Assembly: GCA_036417435.1 (NCBI GenBank)
Contig: CM070899.1
Coordinates: 151,666,237 to 151,730,236 of the forward strand
Source: Inia geoffrensis
Lineage: Eukaryota > Chordata > Mammalia > Artiodactyla > Iniidae
Length of the DNA: 64,000 bases
Direction of reading: 5' to 3'
Below, piece after piece: positions 1 to 11,096 of this stretch. Made by a program: the position numbers and the translations under genes. The notes under the pieces are model-generated. The model was not told the DNA's origin. It did not search any database and saw only the letters and a list, made by a program, of their open reading frames with translations. How positions within the stretch are numbered: position 1 is the stretch's first letter; every line of letters begins with the position of its first letter.

Positions 1-299
1 AGGCATGCCTCTCAGGAGAGCATCAGGATTTCAACAGCCCTATTGCATAATGTCATTGTACCTATTTCTTTGATGAGGAAACTGAGGCTCGGTGGTGGTA
101 ACATGCCAAGGTCACAGAGCTATGGGAAGTGGGGAGGAGGACAGAAAGACTTGTCTGGATAGAGAGCCACACGCCAGAGGCTTTGCATATCTCAAATCAT
201 TTAATTGGCACTGCAGTCCTCTGAGATCAGAATAAGATGACAGGCTTGGAAATTTTTAAATGCCTTGCCGAAGGTCATAGAGGCAAATAGGGCTAGGAT

Positions 300-480
300 T
301 CATTGATTCCAAAGCCCATACTGTTTTCACTTCCTTATACTGTGTGACCTCGCACAGGTCACTTTATCTCCATGTGCCCCCATTTCATAATCTGTAGTAT
401 GTAGATGATAATAGTACATGCCTCCTGGGTTTGTTGTGAGGGTTAAATGAAATGTCTCTTGCACGCAGTAAGTGAACCTA
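300..480 (+). repeat. MIR SINE fragment
   Basis: Contains the MIR core pattern: TGTGTGACCTCGCACAGGTC, the CCCCATTTCATAATCTGTAG stretch and TTGTGAGGGTTAAATGA. Confidence 0.65.
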
Positions 481-1700
481 TTGTTATTATATCATGAGAC
501 CTCCCTCCGGGTCACAAGTCAGGCCGCTCCCTGTTTCAGAAGAACCAGATCCCGTGGGAGCCCCTTCCTGGCCCTGGTGCTCCTGAGGCCCAGCTGCAGG
601 TGCCTCAGAAAGTCTGCAACGGGAATAAAGGGAACAAAGCCTCCAGGTGCTGGTTGATGCTTTCTCTGGCTGCAGGCCCATTTCCTGCTCAATCAGGTTG
701 CTCTTGGCTGGCTGAGCTACTGGAGTTGACCACCGCCCCCCTCCACTGCCAGCTGAGGGCTGAGCACTGGGCCTAGTGATGCAGGACGAGGCCCAGCTGG
801 GATATGCCCTTCCTTTCTGGAGCCCAGCCCTGGGATCTCACTGGCTGAAGCTGGAAGCCTTGGGGAGCTGGGCCCATCTTCCAGCTCTGCGGCCTCAGTG
901 AACCCCCTCCCATCCTCCATTGGTGGGGTGGCCCTGGGTGGGAGAGGATGGGCCTCAGGGACCAGGATCAGAGACCTGGGCTTGAATGCCAGCCCCAGGA
1001 AGGAAGCAGTGGGGCCCCCTAGACAAGTGGCCTTTCTCTCTGCTTCTCAGTTTTCCTAGTATGTAGGTTTAGGAGGTTTGCTGGTTCCTGGATAAAGCCC
1101 TTGAAAGCCCTAAAAATTTCTTGGGGCCCCCAACATGGCATGTAAGAGATGGAACTTCCAACCCAATGGAGGCTGATCTTAGTTCAACACAAACTAGATT
1201 ATGTCTCACTAGCCTCTCCTGAAAACCCACTGCAAGCCCTGGCCCGCTGCCCCGCCTGCCCTCTCCCCCTGCAGCTCCAAACCACCAGCTTCTCGAAGTT
1301 CCTTGAACAGGAATTTATTCCTGCCTCGGGGCTTTTGCACTGGCTGTCCTTTTGCACTGGAACACTTCGTGCTCCAGGTCTTCTCATGGCTGTCCTTGTC
1401 ACTCACGTCCTAGTTCTCAGGTGCCACCTCTTCCGGGAAGCCTTCTTTGGTCACCCCCTCATGTAGCCCCATCCCTCCTTAACAGCCTCATCCTGTTTCA
1501 TTTCATTCAGAGCACTCACCTCTCTCTGAAGCTACCTTGTTTTTATTTGTCTGCCTTCCTATTGTCTGTCTCTCCACGGGATTCTAAGCTCCATGAGGAA
1601 AGGGCGTTGCCTGCCTTTCCTCTGCTGCCTCCCCAGCTCCAGAGTGATCCCTGGTGCTCAGGGGCTCTCTCTAGTTGGCCCCTTCTGTAAGACCCACTTT

Positions 1701-1840
1701 AAAATTTTTTTTTTTTTTTTAATTTTTGGCCATGCTGTGTGGCATGCGGGATCTTAGTTCCCCAACCAGGGACCTAAATTCCCCATCCATGCTGTGGTGG
1801 AAGCACAGAGTCTTAACCACTGGACCGCCAGGGAGGTCCC
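1701..1840 (-). mobile_element. CHR SINE, short form
   Basis: Minus-oriented tRNA-derived SINE with T tract at the left and head CCAGGGAGGTCCC at the right. A perfect 15-base target duplication TGTAAGACCCACTTT lies at 1686-1700 and 1841-1855. Confidence 0.93.
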
Positions 1841-1964
1841 TGTAAGACCCACTTTTGAACAAGGGTCTTGGTGGCCATCCCCTTCACGCCTCTGCGCTCT
1901 GGGCAGTGGGCCGGAGCTATAGTGAGGCAGCTTTGCAGGTGTGAAGTCACTTTAGATTTCCAAA

Positions 1965-2140
1965 ACACTTTCACACGCGGTGCCTTATTTAAACCTCATG
2001 TCACACCTACCTGTAAGACAGGTAGGGCAAGATCAGAAGCCCCGTTTTATAGATGAGAAAATCGAGGCTCGCAGAGGCTTAAGGGACTTGCCTAAGGTCA
2101 TATGCGTCATAGGTGCCGATCCAGGACTAGACACTTAGGA
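1965..2140 (-). repeat. MIR SINE fragment
   Basis: Minus-oriented MIR core: TTTATAGATGAGAAAATCGAG, GAGGCTTAAGGGACTTGCC and AAGGTCATATGCGTCA. Confidence 0.65.
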
Positions 2141-2317
2141 AGCTCTTTCCAGGACTCCAAGCCAGACATGAGAATGCCTTAAGAGAGAAAAACCCACATT
2201 CCAAACCCTTTTTTCCATTAGGTCATACTACAGATGCGCAGATATTCAGAATTATTGTGTGAGGGGGTAGTACTCTGATCTCTGTGGTTCTTTTCTGCTT
2301 GGTTTTTCTTTTTTTCT

Positions 2318-2375
2318 CTCATTTTATTTTATTAAAAAAATTTTTTTATTGAAGTATAGTTGATTCTAAGTTTTT
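2318..2375 (-). mobile_element. Very short L1 3' tail fragment
   Basis: An A/T tract followed by TTGAAGTATAGTTGATT, the artiodactyl L1 3' end seen again at 11240. Only about 40 bases of L1 remain, so the copy is severely 5'-truncated. Confidence 0.6.
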
Positions 2376-3033
2376 CTAGAACTCTCTGATATATGTGTTA
2401 CCCCCTTAAGTCATATCCAGGGAAACTCTAAAAGTTGCCCTCTTTCTTGGCTGAGAAACCCCAGTTTCTTCCCTGCTCTTTAGTAGTGCCTCTTAAATAG
2501 TACCTAGTACCTAGTGCTTAGTGCATAAGTACATAGTACTTTATACTCTGCATAGTCGTATGTCACACCCAGTTTCACATGTATTCAACTGCAGATGAGG
2601 CTCAGAGAGACAAAGGGACTTGCCCACCAGGAAAGTGGCAAAGGCAGGTCTAGAACTCAGCTGTAGAACCAGCTGGCCTGACTCCCAGCAGGGTGTCCTG
2701 CCCACCATGCTCACCTGCATGTGAATTCACTTCCAGCTGCACGGAAGATGGAGTTCTTCAAGGCATAAATGGTTCAAATCCTAAGGCCACCTTTAGATGC
2801 CTTTATTAGCTCATTAAGAGTTTATTAAAGTCTTGCCATGGCCTTCTGCTAGATCTTGCAGCAAGAGAGGGACGAGATGAGAGGCTTCCAGCTGCACCTG
2901 TACGATGGAATACACAGCAGCTCCTCCAAAGGAGGGCTATACTGATTGATAACTTGATTTGTATGTGCCTATGTGGCCGTGCAGGCGAACATAGAGTCAG
3001 TTTGGAAAGATGTACTTCAAAATGTCAATAGTG

Positions 3034-3275
3034 AGACTTCCCTGGTGGTCCAGTGGTTAAGAATCTGCCTTCCAATGCAAGGGACGTGGGTTCAATCCCT
3101 GGTCGGGGAACGAAGATCCCACATTCCATATGGGACAACTAAGCCCGCAAGCCACAAATAGAGAGAAGCCCGTGCGTCGCAACGAAAGATCCCGAGTGCC
3201 GCAACTAAGACCCGATGCAGTCAAAAATAAATAAATAAATAAAAATGAACATTTAAAAAAGAAAAGAAAAGAAAC
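3034..3275 (+). mobile_element. CHR SINE with AAAT-type tail
   Basis: Starts with the head ACTTCCCTGGTGGTCCAG and ends in AAATAAATAAAT plus a degraded A tail. The perfect 16-base duplication CAAAATGTCAATAGTG is at 3018-3033 and 3276-3291. Confidence 0.95.
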
Positions 3276-3405
3276 CAAAATGTCAATAGTGGCCTCTCTG
3301 GGGATGGCCTGCTGGGTGATTTCCACTCTCATTTTATGCTTTTTGGTATTGTCTGAGCAAGCGTTTCCTTTATAATCAGAAATAATAATAATAAAGCTGT
3401 TTTTA

Positions 3406-3633
3406 TCTTTTGTTTGTTTGTTTGTTTTGTTTTATTTTTTTGCAGTACGCGGGCCTCTCACTGCTCTGACCTCTCCCGTTGCGGAGCACAGGCTCTGGAC
3501 GTGCAGGCTCAGCGGCCATGGCTCACGGGCCCAGCCGCTCTGCGGCATGCGGGATCCCCCCGGACCAGGGCACGAACCCGTGTCCCCCTCATCGGCAGGC
3601 AGACCCTCAACCACTGCACCACCAGGGAAGCCC
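3406..3633 (-). mobile_element. CHR-2-type SINE
   Basis: Minus-oriented young-type element with CGGGCCTCTCACTG, the CGGCCATGGCTCACGGGCC block and head ACCAGGGAAGCCC. Duplication AAGCTGTTTTTA at 3394-3405 and 3634-3645. Confidence 0.94.
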
Positions 3634-4489
3634 AAGCTGTTTTTAACTTAAAAAGGAATTGAGAAAAGCCATTGAAGAGAAAGGAATGGGAAGAGCTCTT
3701 GATAGGCACGTGACCAATGTTTTCAGTCAAATCACTCTGGGAATGGAATGCGGGAAAACCTGTGTCAGCCACTATCGGACCCTCTACTTGGGGGCCATTC
3801 AAAACACGAATGTAATAAGGAGTAATTAGACATCTTCCTATGAATGAGGCCAGCACTTATAATCCTCTTGGCACTCTCTTTGAACAGCTCTCATCTTTCT
3901 CAGACTCCAAACGATTAATGTCACAGCCCTTTCCAAAGATTGTGTAGTGGCGCTCGGAAGAAAACTGAGAAGTGAGAGGACTTGTTTATGGATAATTGTC
4001 TGAGTGAGTCAGAACTCAGTCAGAGAGCTCTGGAGTTTCCAGGCCGTTAACTTATCTGCCTGAACCTATGAGTCAGGATCAGTCCAGCCCAAGTTGCATG
4101 TGTACGTGCTTCCCTGCCCTGCTCTCCCAGGCCAGCTCCCAGCCTTCACACATGCACACGCACAGGCTGTCACCAGCCTCCACATCCGTACGTCCTGAGA
4201 AGGGTGCAGGCACACTTGGCTTATTCATCTCTCTCTAGGAGGTGCCCACAGCCCTCTTGAGTGCTGAGCTCAGGCTGTAAACTAACGGCAAGATATGAAC
4301 CAAAAAGGGAAAGTAAATAGTAGTCCTTCCTTTCCCAGAAATGTTGCAACAGCCTAGCCATAGCTTAGAGCATGTATTTTGTGAATAACCAAAAACAACC
4401 TATATGTCTGTCAATAGTGGTCAGTTGTAAAACATTATGGTATATTTAGAGAATAGAATACTATGCAGCTGTCAAAAAGAATGAAGTAG

Positions 4490-4609
4490 GGACTTCCCTG
4501 GTGGTCTGGTGGTTAAGACTGTGTGCTTCCACTGCAAGGGGCCCCGGTTTGATCCCTGGTTGGGGAACTAAGATCCTGCATGTTGCTGTGCGGCCAAAAA
4601 AAAAAACAG
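4490..4609 (+). mobile_element. CHR SINE, short form
   Basis: Head GGACTTCCCTGGTGG to an A tail after GCGGCCAAAA. The 11-base duplication GAATGAAGTAG flanks it at 4479-4489 and 4610-4620. Confidence 0.94.
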
Positions 4610-4726
4610 GAATGAAGTAGACCTAAGTAAAGTGACATAGGAAATGGTTAGTTTTAAGAATAAGAGGGAAGTTGCATAGCAGGGTGTATATTATGTTCCC
4701 AATTATGTGAATGTGTATTATGACTT

Positions 4727-5541
4727 TTTAAAAAATATTTATTTATTTACTTGGCTGTGCCAGTCTTAGTTGCGGCGTGAGATCTTTTTTTTTTTAACAT
4801 CTTTATTGTAGTATTGCTTTACAATGTTGTGTTAGTTTCTGTTGTATAACAAAGTGAATCAGCTATATGTATACATATATCCCCATATCCCCTCCCTCTT
4901 GCGTCTCCCTCCCACCCTTCCTATCCCACCCCTCTAGGTGGTCACAAAGCACCGAGCTGATCTCCCTGTGCTATGCAGCTGCTTCCTACTAGCTATCTAT
5001 TTTACATTTGGTAGTGCATATATGTCAATGCTACTCTCTCACTTTGTCCCAGCTTACCCTTCCCCCTCCCTGTGTCCTCAAGTCCATTGTCTACATCTGC
5101 ATCTTTATTCCTGTCCTAGCCTAAGTTCTTCAGAACCTTTTTTTTTTTTTTTAGATTCCATATATATGTGTTAGCATACGGTATTTGTTTTTCTCCTTCT
5201 GACTTAACTTCAGTCTGTGTGACAGACTCTAGGTCCATCCACCTCACTACAAATAACTCAGTTTCATTTCTTTTTATGGCTGAGTAATATTTCATTGTAT
5301 ATATGTGCCACATCTTCTTTATCCATTCATCTGTCGATGGACACTTAAGTTGCTTCCATGTCCTGGCTATTGTAAATAGTGCTCATGCGAGATCTTTAGT
5401 TGTGGCATGTAGGATCTTTTAGTTGCGGCATGCAAACTCTTAGTTGTGGCATGTGGGATCTAGTTCCCTGACCAGGGATGGAACCCAGGCGCCCTGCGTT
5501 GGGAGCATGGAGTCTTAGCCACTGGACCACCAGGGAAGTCC
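4727..5541 (-). mobile_element. CHR SINE split by an L1
   Basis: The tail side is at 4727-4781 (TATTTATTTACTTGGCTGTG) and the body with head CCAGGGAAGTCCC at 5386-5541. The two parts are separated by the nested L1. Confidence 0.85.
4782..5385 (-). mobile_element. 5'-truncated antisense L1 nested in a CHR SINE
   Basis: L1 3' end in minus orientation, about 0.6 kb, bounded by GAGATCTTT on both sides (4779-4787 and 5389-5397 approximately). It splits an older minus-strand CHR element. Confidence 0.85.
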
Positions 5542-6439
5542 CATGACTCTTATTTTTTTAATTATAAATGGATATCTTCTCAAAGGATAAAAACTACAGA
5601 AAAATTTAGACTAAGACATGAAACTCCCCATTGCCACTTGCAGAAGTCAGGAAAGGCTAGGTTATGATGTGGTAACAAACACCTCTAAAGATCTCTGGCT
5701 TAAAACAACCAAGATTTCTTTCTTGCCCATGCTTAAATTCCCAACATGGCTTGCATAGGCTCAGCACTTTGTAGTCAGCACCTTAGTCATCATTAAACTC
5801 TTATGATGCCACCATCCCAACATGAGGCTTCAGGGCTCACCACTGCAAGGGAAGAATGCATGAGAACTGCACACTGGTTCTTGAATGCCTCCCCCAGAAG
5901 GGACACGTGTCACTTTTCCTCACATTTCACTGGCCAGAGCAAGTCACATGGCTACACCTAACTTCCAGACAGTATGGAAGTATGGTCCTCCTATGTATCC
6001 AGAAAAAGAAGGGAGCTGGAAATATTTATGAGCCCTGGTAATGTCTACCACCCACCCCAAACCAACTGCATCCTTCCAAGCCTTCGTGTTTAATTGATAT
6101 ACATAGTAGTTCTACAGTAATTTAAAAATAAAACACAGGTTTGTTAGTCAGTCAGACCTAGCTTTGAATCCCAAGTAAGTTATTCACCTGCTGAGTTCCC
6201 TTAGAAAAGATGCTTGATCTGCCCAAGACTCAGTTTTCTCGCCTGTACCTGCTTCCTGGGCCAATGCAGACATGAAATGTAGTAGTATAAATGAAACCTT
6301 TAATAAACAGTAGCTTACAAAAGTAGTCATGTCTAACTAGGAAATAAAGAGTACTTGAGGGTGGTTGTTTAGAAGGCTGGAGATGGGGTGAACAAATAAA
6401 TATGGGGAAAAAAAGCCCCATTCCATCTATCAGAGTTTT

Positions 6440-6557
6440 TTTGGGGGGGGGCACACCCTGTGGCATGCAGGATCTTTGTTCCCCGACCGGGGATCAAACC
6501 CATGCCCCCTGCACTGGGAGCACAGAAGTCTTAACCACTGGATCACCAGGGAAGTCC
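6440..6557 (-). mobile_element. CHR SINE, short form
   Basis: Minus-oriented element with a G run near its A-tail end and head CACCAGGGAAGTCC. The perfect 13-base duplication CTATCAGAGTTTT is at 6427-6439 and 6558-6570. Confidence 0.93.
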
Positions 6558-6834
6558 CTATCAGAGTTTTCTAGGGCAATATCTGGACCAGTTTTTCGTG
6601 TATCCCATGGCCCCAGCTGTGATGTGGGCTGGGAGAGAGGAGCATCTTACTGGCCCCAGCAGTAGCTGCCTGGTGAGATGCAGCAGTGGATCAGGTGCAA
6701 AACAGCTGCCCTGCGTCAACCAGCCCTGTTCAGTTGAGATCTGGGCTCTACTTCTTCCCACCCTTGTCTTCCCAAAGCTGAGTGTGCTGCTGAAGAGATT
6801 AGCTTTCTAGTTAAAGAAGGACCAGCCTTCATAT

Positions 6835-7185
6835 ATAAATATGTTGTTTGAAGAAATAACAATCATCACAGCTTTTCTAGAGGACAATCTGGCAGCATGT
6901 ATCAGAAGCCTTAAAAATACATAGACACTTTGATCCAACAGTCCACAGTGAGGAATTTATCCTAAGAAAATAACAGAACAAGTGAATAAAGATGGATTTT
7001 TATTGCTCATAATGAAAAATTGAAAACCTAAATGTCTAGACATAGGGGATTAAACAAACTATAGAATGCTTCATTTATCCAACTATATCTAGACGTGAAA
7101 GGATGTCAGTTGTCCACTGAAAAGGTATATAGAAAAGAGCAATACGTATATAAAAGTGTAGATGGATAGATAGGTAGATCTCCTG
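6835..7185 (+). repeat. Old L1 (L1M-type) fragment
   Basis: Plus-oriented diverged L1 ORF2 end: TTTGATCCAACAGTCCACAG, AATTTATCCTAAGAAAAT, AAAAATTGAAAACCTAAATG. Similar fragments lie at 4340-4700 and 13990-14560. Confidence 0.6.
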
Positions 7186-7210
7186 TGATCTCATTGTTGA
7201 AAAAGTATAT

Positions 7211-7335
7211 AGGGAATTCCCTGGTGGTCCAGTGGTTAGGGACCCTGCACTTACACTGTCAAGGGCCCAGGTTCAATCCCTGGTTGGGGAACATCCCACA
7301 GGCCGCACTGCACAGCCAAGAAAAACAAACAAACA
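7211..7335 (+). mobile_element. CHR SINE, short form
   Basis: Head GGGAATTCCCTGGTGGTCCA, body with CCCTGGTTGGGGAAC, and an A-rich tail with AAACAAACA. Ends are approximate because the flanks are AT-repeats. Confidence 0.88.
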
Positions 7336-7495
7336 TATACAAATATATACCTTATATATGCTTTGGCGTTGCAAAAGGATAAATGCCAGAATATTAGCAG
7401 TTTTTTCCTCCAGGGGGTGGGAATATGAATTTTTTTTTGGTTTGTGCAAAGAACATGATTAAGTAATAAAAGACAAAGTTATTTAACTGTGTCTT

Positions 7496-7527
7496 TTTTT
7501 TAACCACTGAGCCACCAGGGAAGTCCC
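7496..7527 (-). mobile_element. SINE head only: 26-base CHR 5' end plus A tail
   Basis: On the minus strand the first 26 bases of a CHR SINE are followed directly by about six A residues. The insert is flanked by the perfect 16-base duplication TATTTAACTGTGTCTT (7480-7495 and 7528-7543). The SINE body is absent. Confidence 0.88.
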
Positions 7528-8895
7528 TATTTAACTGTGTCTTCAGCAACTTTTCACTATCAATCAGTGCTTAAGGTAGTCTGCTCACCTCTGGAGGGGA
7601 CTGGGCCCTTGGCTGAGAGTCAGAAAACCTTGGTTTGTGCTGTGTATGATCTTGGGCAAGCTACCTGGGGTGGGAGGTATTTGTACAAACTTTTTACAAA
7701 TAGATACAGACACATAGAAAGGACCCACATTGTGCCCGAGATCTCACAGCTCAGGGCACCTGAACTGGATTCTGAACCGAGGTTTCCTGATACTGGGTTA
7801 GGATATTCTTACACTACCTTACAGCCACCCCTCTCTGAGCCTCATCTCTAAGGTAACAGGGTCAGAATACAGCCCCTTCCAGCTGAAAAGATTCAATGTT
7901 CACAGGAAGTTGCCCCTCCCCCCATTCCTCGTGCATCACAGGCCCAAGCAGTTGGCATGCGTGCCCTATTTGTCAGATGCCAGCCTTCCCCAGGGGAAGG
8001 GACTCCAGGCTGGGGGTTGGAGAGTTCTGGCCTGCCCAGGGCCATCTAGAGGGGGCGGGGGTGGGTGTACTCTTTGGCCAGGCATCTGGCTGGCTGCCTA
8101 CAGAGCCAGGCGAGAATTGCCCATGAGGGCTGGCTGGGGGCCGAGAACTTGTTGTCTTTCCCTTTAAACAGACACAGCCTGTCTGTTGAGATTCTGGAAA
8201 CATCTGACCTTTTGCAGAGCGTCTCAAGAGTCGTCATGGAGGGCTGGAGAGAGGTCCTTCGCTTTCTGTAAGTGCTTTAACCCGTTCCATGCAACACTTA
8301 ACAATAATAACAACAAAAAAGATCAGTTGCCGGCGAGGAACTAGAAAGATTTGTTGGGCCTGTTTCCTTTGGGTTGTCTGAGGGAGTTAAGTCATGCCTG
8401 GGGGCAGAGAAGAGACTTTTAACCCAGACATCTGCATTGCTTTCTCAGCTCCTGATCTTGGGGGCCAGAGCCTAGAGTGAGGTGAGGGGCTAAAAGGAGA
8501 ACAAAGAGGGCCCGAGACTTTAGGGCAGAAACAGGAACTGCTCCTTTGACTGACTGAGCAATGTATTCCTTCATACTTCCTACAAAGCTTTACATTTGTT
8601 TACAAATAGGGCACCTGCTGTGTACCAGGCACTGCGTGAGGCAACACAATGGCAGCACAACTGGCAAAGCAAACCCAGATAGAAATGTCCCATGCCTTCG
8701 TGGAAGGCTTATTTTCTGGTGGAGTAGGCTGTGATAAAATAATCATAAGCACAATGTCAAATAGTAATAGGGTTAAGTGCTGGGAAGGAGACAAGCCGAG
8801 CTGAGAGTGTCTGATGGTGGGGACAGAATTTAGGAAGGTCAGAGGAGGCTTTCCCAAGGAGACCTTGAGCAGGGGTCTAAAGCTTCTCTGCTTGG

Positions 8896-9050
8896 GACTT
8901 CCCTGGCTGTCCAGTGGTTAAGACTCCACACTTGCAGTGCAGGGGACCTGGGTTTGATCCCTGGTCGGGGAACTAAGATCCCACATGCCACGCGGTGCAG
9001 CAAAAAATTAAATAAATTCCCACTAAAAAGATAAGTAAAAAATAAAATAT
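8896..9050 (+). mobile_element. CHR SINE, short form
   Basis: Head GGGACTTCCCTGGCTGTCC to an A-rich tail. The flanks AAGCTTCTCTGCTTG and AAGTTTTCCTGCTTG form a duplication with two differences, so this is an older copy. Confidence 0.88.
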
Positions 9051-9084
9051 AAAGTTTTCCTGCTTGAAGATTGAGCACAATATC

Positions 9085-9222
9085 GGCATGCAGCACACAC
9101 AAGTTTGTTAAAATGCAGAATCTTAGTCCCCAGCCCAGGCCTGCAGAATCTAAACCTACATTTTAACCAGATCGCCCAGGTGATCCGAGTGCATATGAAA
9201 GTTTGAGAAGTGGTGCTAAGGG
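9085..9222 (+). mobile_element. MER5-type hAT fragment
   Basis: AATGCAGAATCTTAGTCCCC and the end CAGGTGATCCGAGTGCATATG, then AGTTTGAGAAGTGGTGCT. 5' part missing. Confidence 0.6.
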
Positions 9223-9345
9223 TTGAACCAGGAGTCACCAGTCTCTGTACAGCTTAAAACTGGAGGAGAACCTTCCAGGTAAGAGCCCTGGGGTGGGAGG
9301 GAGCAGACAGTGGGATGGGAGTCAAAGGCTATTTGTGGGCATATG

Positions 9346-9550
9346 TACAGTGGACCCTTGAACAATAACAAGGGTTTGAAATGCGCGGTTCCGCTTCTAT
9401 GCAGATTTTTTTCAATACGTATGTACTACACTGTCTGCAGTTGGTTGAATCTGCGGACGCAGAACCACGGATACGGAGGGCCAACTGTAAAGGAGGGTTT
9501 TGGATGGCTCGGGTGGGCACCCCCAACCCCCATGTTGTTCAAGGGTAATA
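9346..9550. mobile_element. Tigger/MER2-like DNA transposon remnant
   Basis: Begins ACAGTGGACCCTTGAACAA and ends near TGTTGTTCAAGGGTAAT, which are inverted ends, with GGTTTGAAATGCGCGG and CTGCGGACGCAGAACC inside. Recognised as a non-autonomous pogo-group element from memory of the family; subfamily uncertain. Confidence 0.65.
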
Positions 9551-9661
9551 TTTTTTTTAAGTGGGAGAGACTTGGGCATGTTTAAAAGCTTTTAGGAGTA
9601 AACCAGTGGAGAGGGAGGGAGTGGGGAGGAAGTGCAGTGAGGGGATAGACAGAGGAGGAGC

Positions 9662-9850
9662 AGTTCCTACAGTGTAGGTTTCTCAGCTTCGAATGCAATC
9701 TGGAATCACCTGGGGAGCTTAGAAAATGCTGACGTCTGGGCCCTCCCCTAGAGGCTCTGATTCAAATGATCTGCAGGTGCAGCCAGCTTCCCCAAGTGAC
9801 GCCAATGTGCAGCCACAGGTGCGGTGGGGGGGCGGGGAACCACTACTGTG
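9662..9850 (+). mobile_element. MER5-like hAT fragment
   Basis: Diverged match to the same hAT family: GGAATCACCTGGGGAGCTTAG, GAGGCTCTGATTCAAATGAT and CCAGCTTCCCCAAGTGA. Confidence 0.45.
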
Positions 9851-10439
9851 CTGGAAAAAAGTCTAGGAAGTGGAGGGTGATGAGCGGGGTCTATTGGTGC
9901 CCAGGAGGGTCCCACATTCTGGAAGATCCTCAGATTTAGACATATGATGTTATTACCAAATGTATTTGTACCTATAGCCATTGTATTTGTGTGGGTATGT
10001 TAAAAAGCACTAATTTGTTGTGTTGAAACATTTAAAATAACTGCATTGGTTGTAACCTGGTTTTGGCATGCTCTCTACCTAGCACAAGACTACCACCCTT
10101 TTCCTGAAAGTCACCTGGGTCTCTCTCAGTGCAATTAGGAAAAAGATAAAGGAGACCCCATCCGATGACTTCTATTCTGTATGTGAAGTAAAGGGAGGGT
10201 GTTGGAAGCTTGGGGAGAAGGTTGAAGAGAGTTGTTACAGAGAATGGTACAGAGAGGTGACCACAGAAATGAGTAGGACAGCCAGGTGGTGGTGAGGGTC
10301 CATCTGGTGACCTGGACTTTGCAGTGGAACCTTCTGCCCTGAGTGACGCTCCCCAGCCACTGCTCAGGAAGAAGCACTGAGAAGGTGGATCACAGAGCTC
10401 ATCCATGACTTTTGCCAGACAGTGAAAATACAGCAGCAA

Positions 10440-11060
10440 CAGAGTTTAGGGAACTGAGACAATAACGCTGTTGGAATGGTGAATCGTGGACTCTAAGCTG
10501 GGTAAGGAGGGAATGAAGGAAGGGGAAGGAGAAATGGGATGGATCAGGAGAAGGTAGAGATGCTGGTGAGGTCCAAGAAGGGTCAGAGGGAGTCTGTTAA
10601 ACCAGAAAGCTGGAAGGAAAAGAGACTGTGCCAGAGAGAGGGATGCCTGAACTGAGGACCTTGGAAATGGAGCCAATTACTGGCAGTAAATGGGAGTGGT
10701 GGCTGAGGTGAGTCGGGGAGGGCACTGGAGATCTGAGAAACCAGATTTAGGACATGTCTTCCATGTGGATGCTGAAGTCATTAAGGACAATGACAGGACT
10801 TTAGGTGAAGAGAAGGATGGGGAGCCACGTGCCAAAGTCTCCAGTGACTACAGGGGAGTGGCCAGGAGGTGGGTGGACAACCTCAGGGCATTTGCCAGAG
10901 GATGGAAGAGTGTGGTTCAGGAGAGGCATGGGGATATGATCATGAAATATGTGGATGGAGCCTCACGTCCCAGGAGACCTGGGAGAGGTAGGGGAGGGGT
11001 GCAGGATGGAGGACAGCCAAGAAGTGCAGGGTATTATGGGAGATGCCAGTGAGGTAGAGA
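10440..11060. repeat. Probable ancient LINE remnant
   Basis: AG-rich sequence with GGATGCTGAAGTCATTAAGG and AAGTCTCCAGTGACTACAGG, resembling internal parts of the old LINE family found at 26.7 kb. The match is weak, and the open frame at 10690-11052 has no recognisable domain. Confidence 0.3.
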
Positions 11061-11096
11061 AAAAACTGAATAAGGTAAAGGTTTTAAGAATATGGC

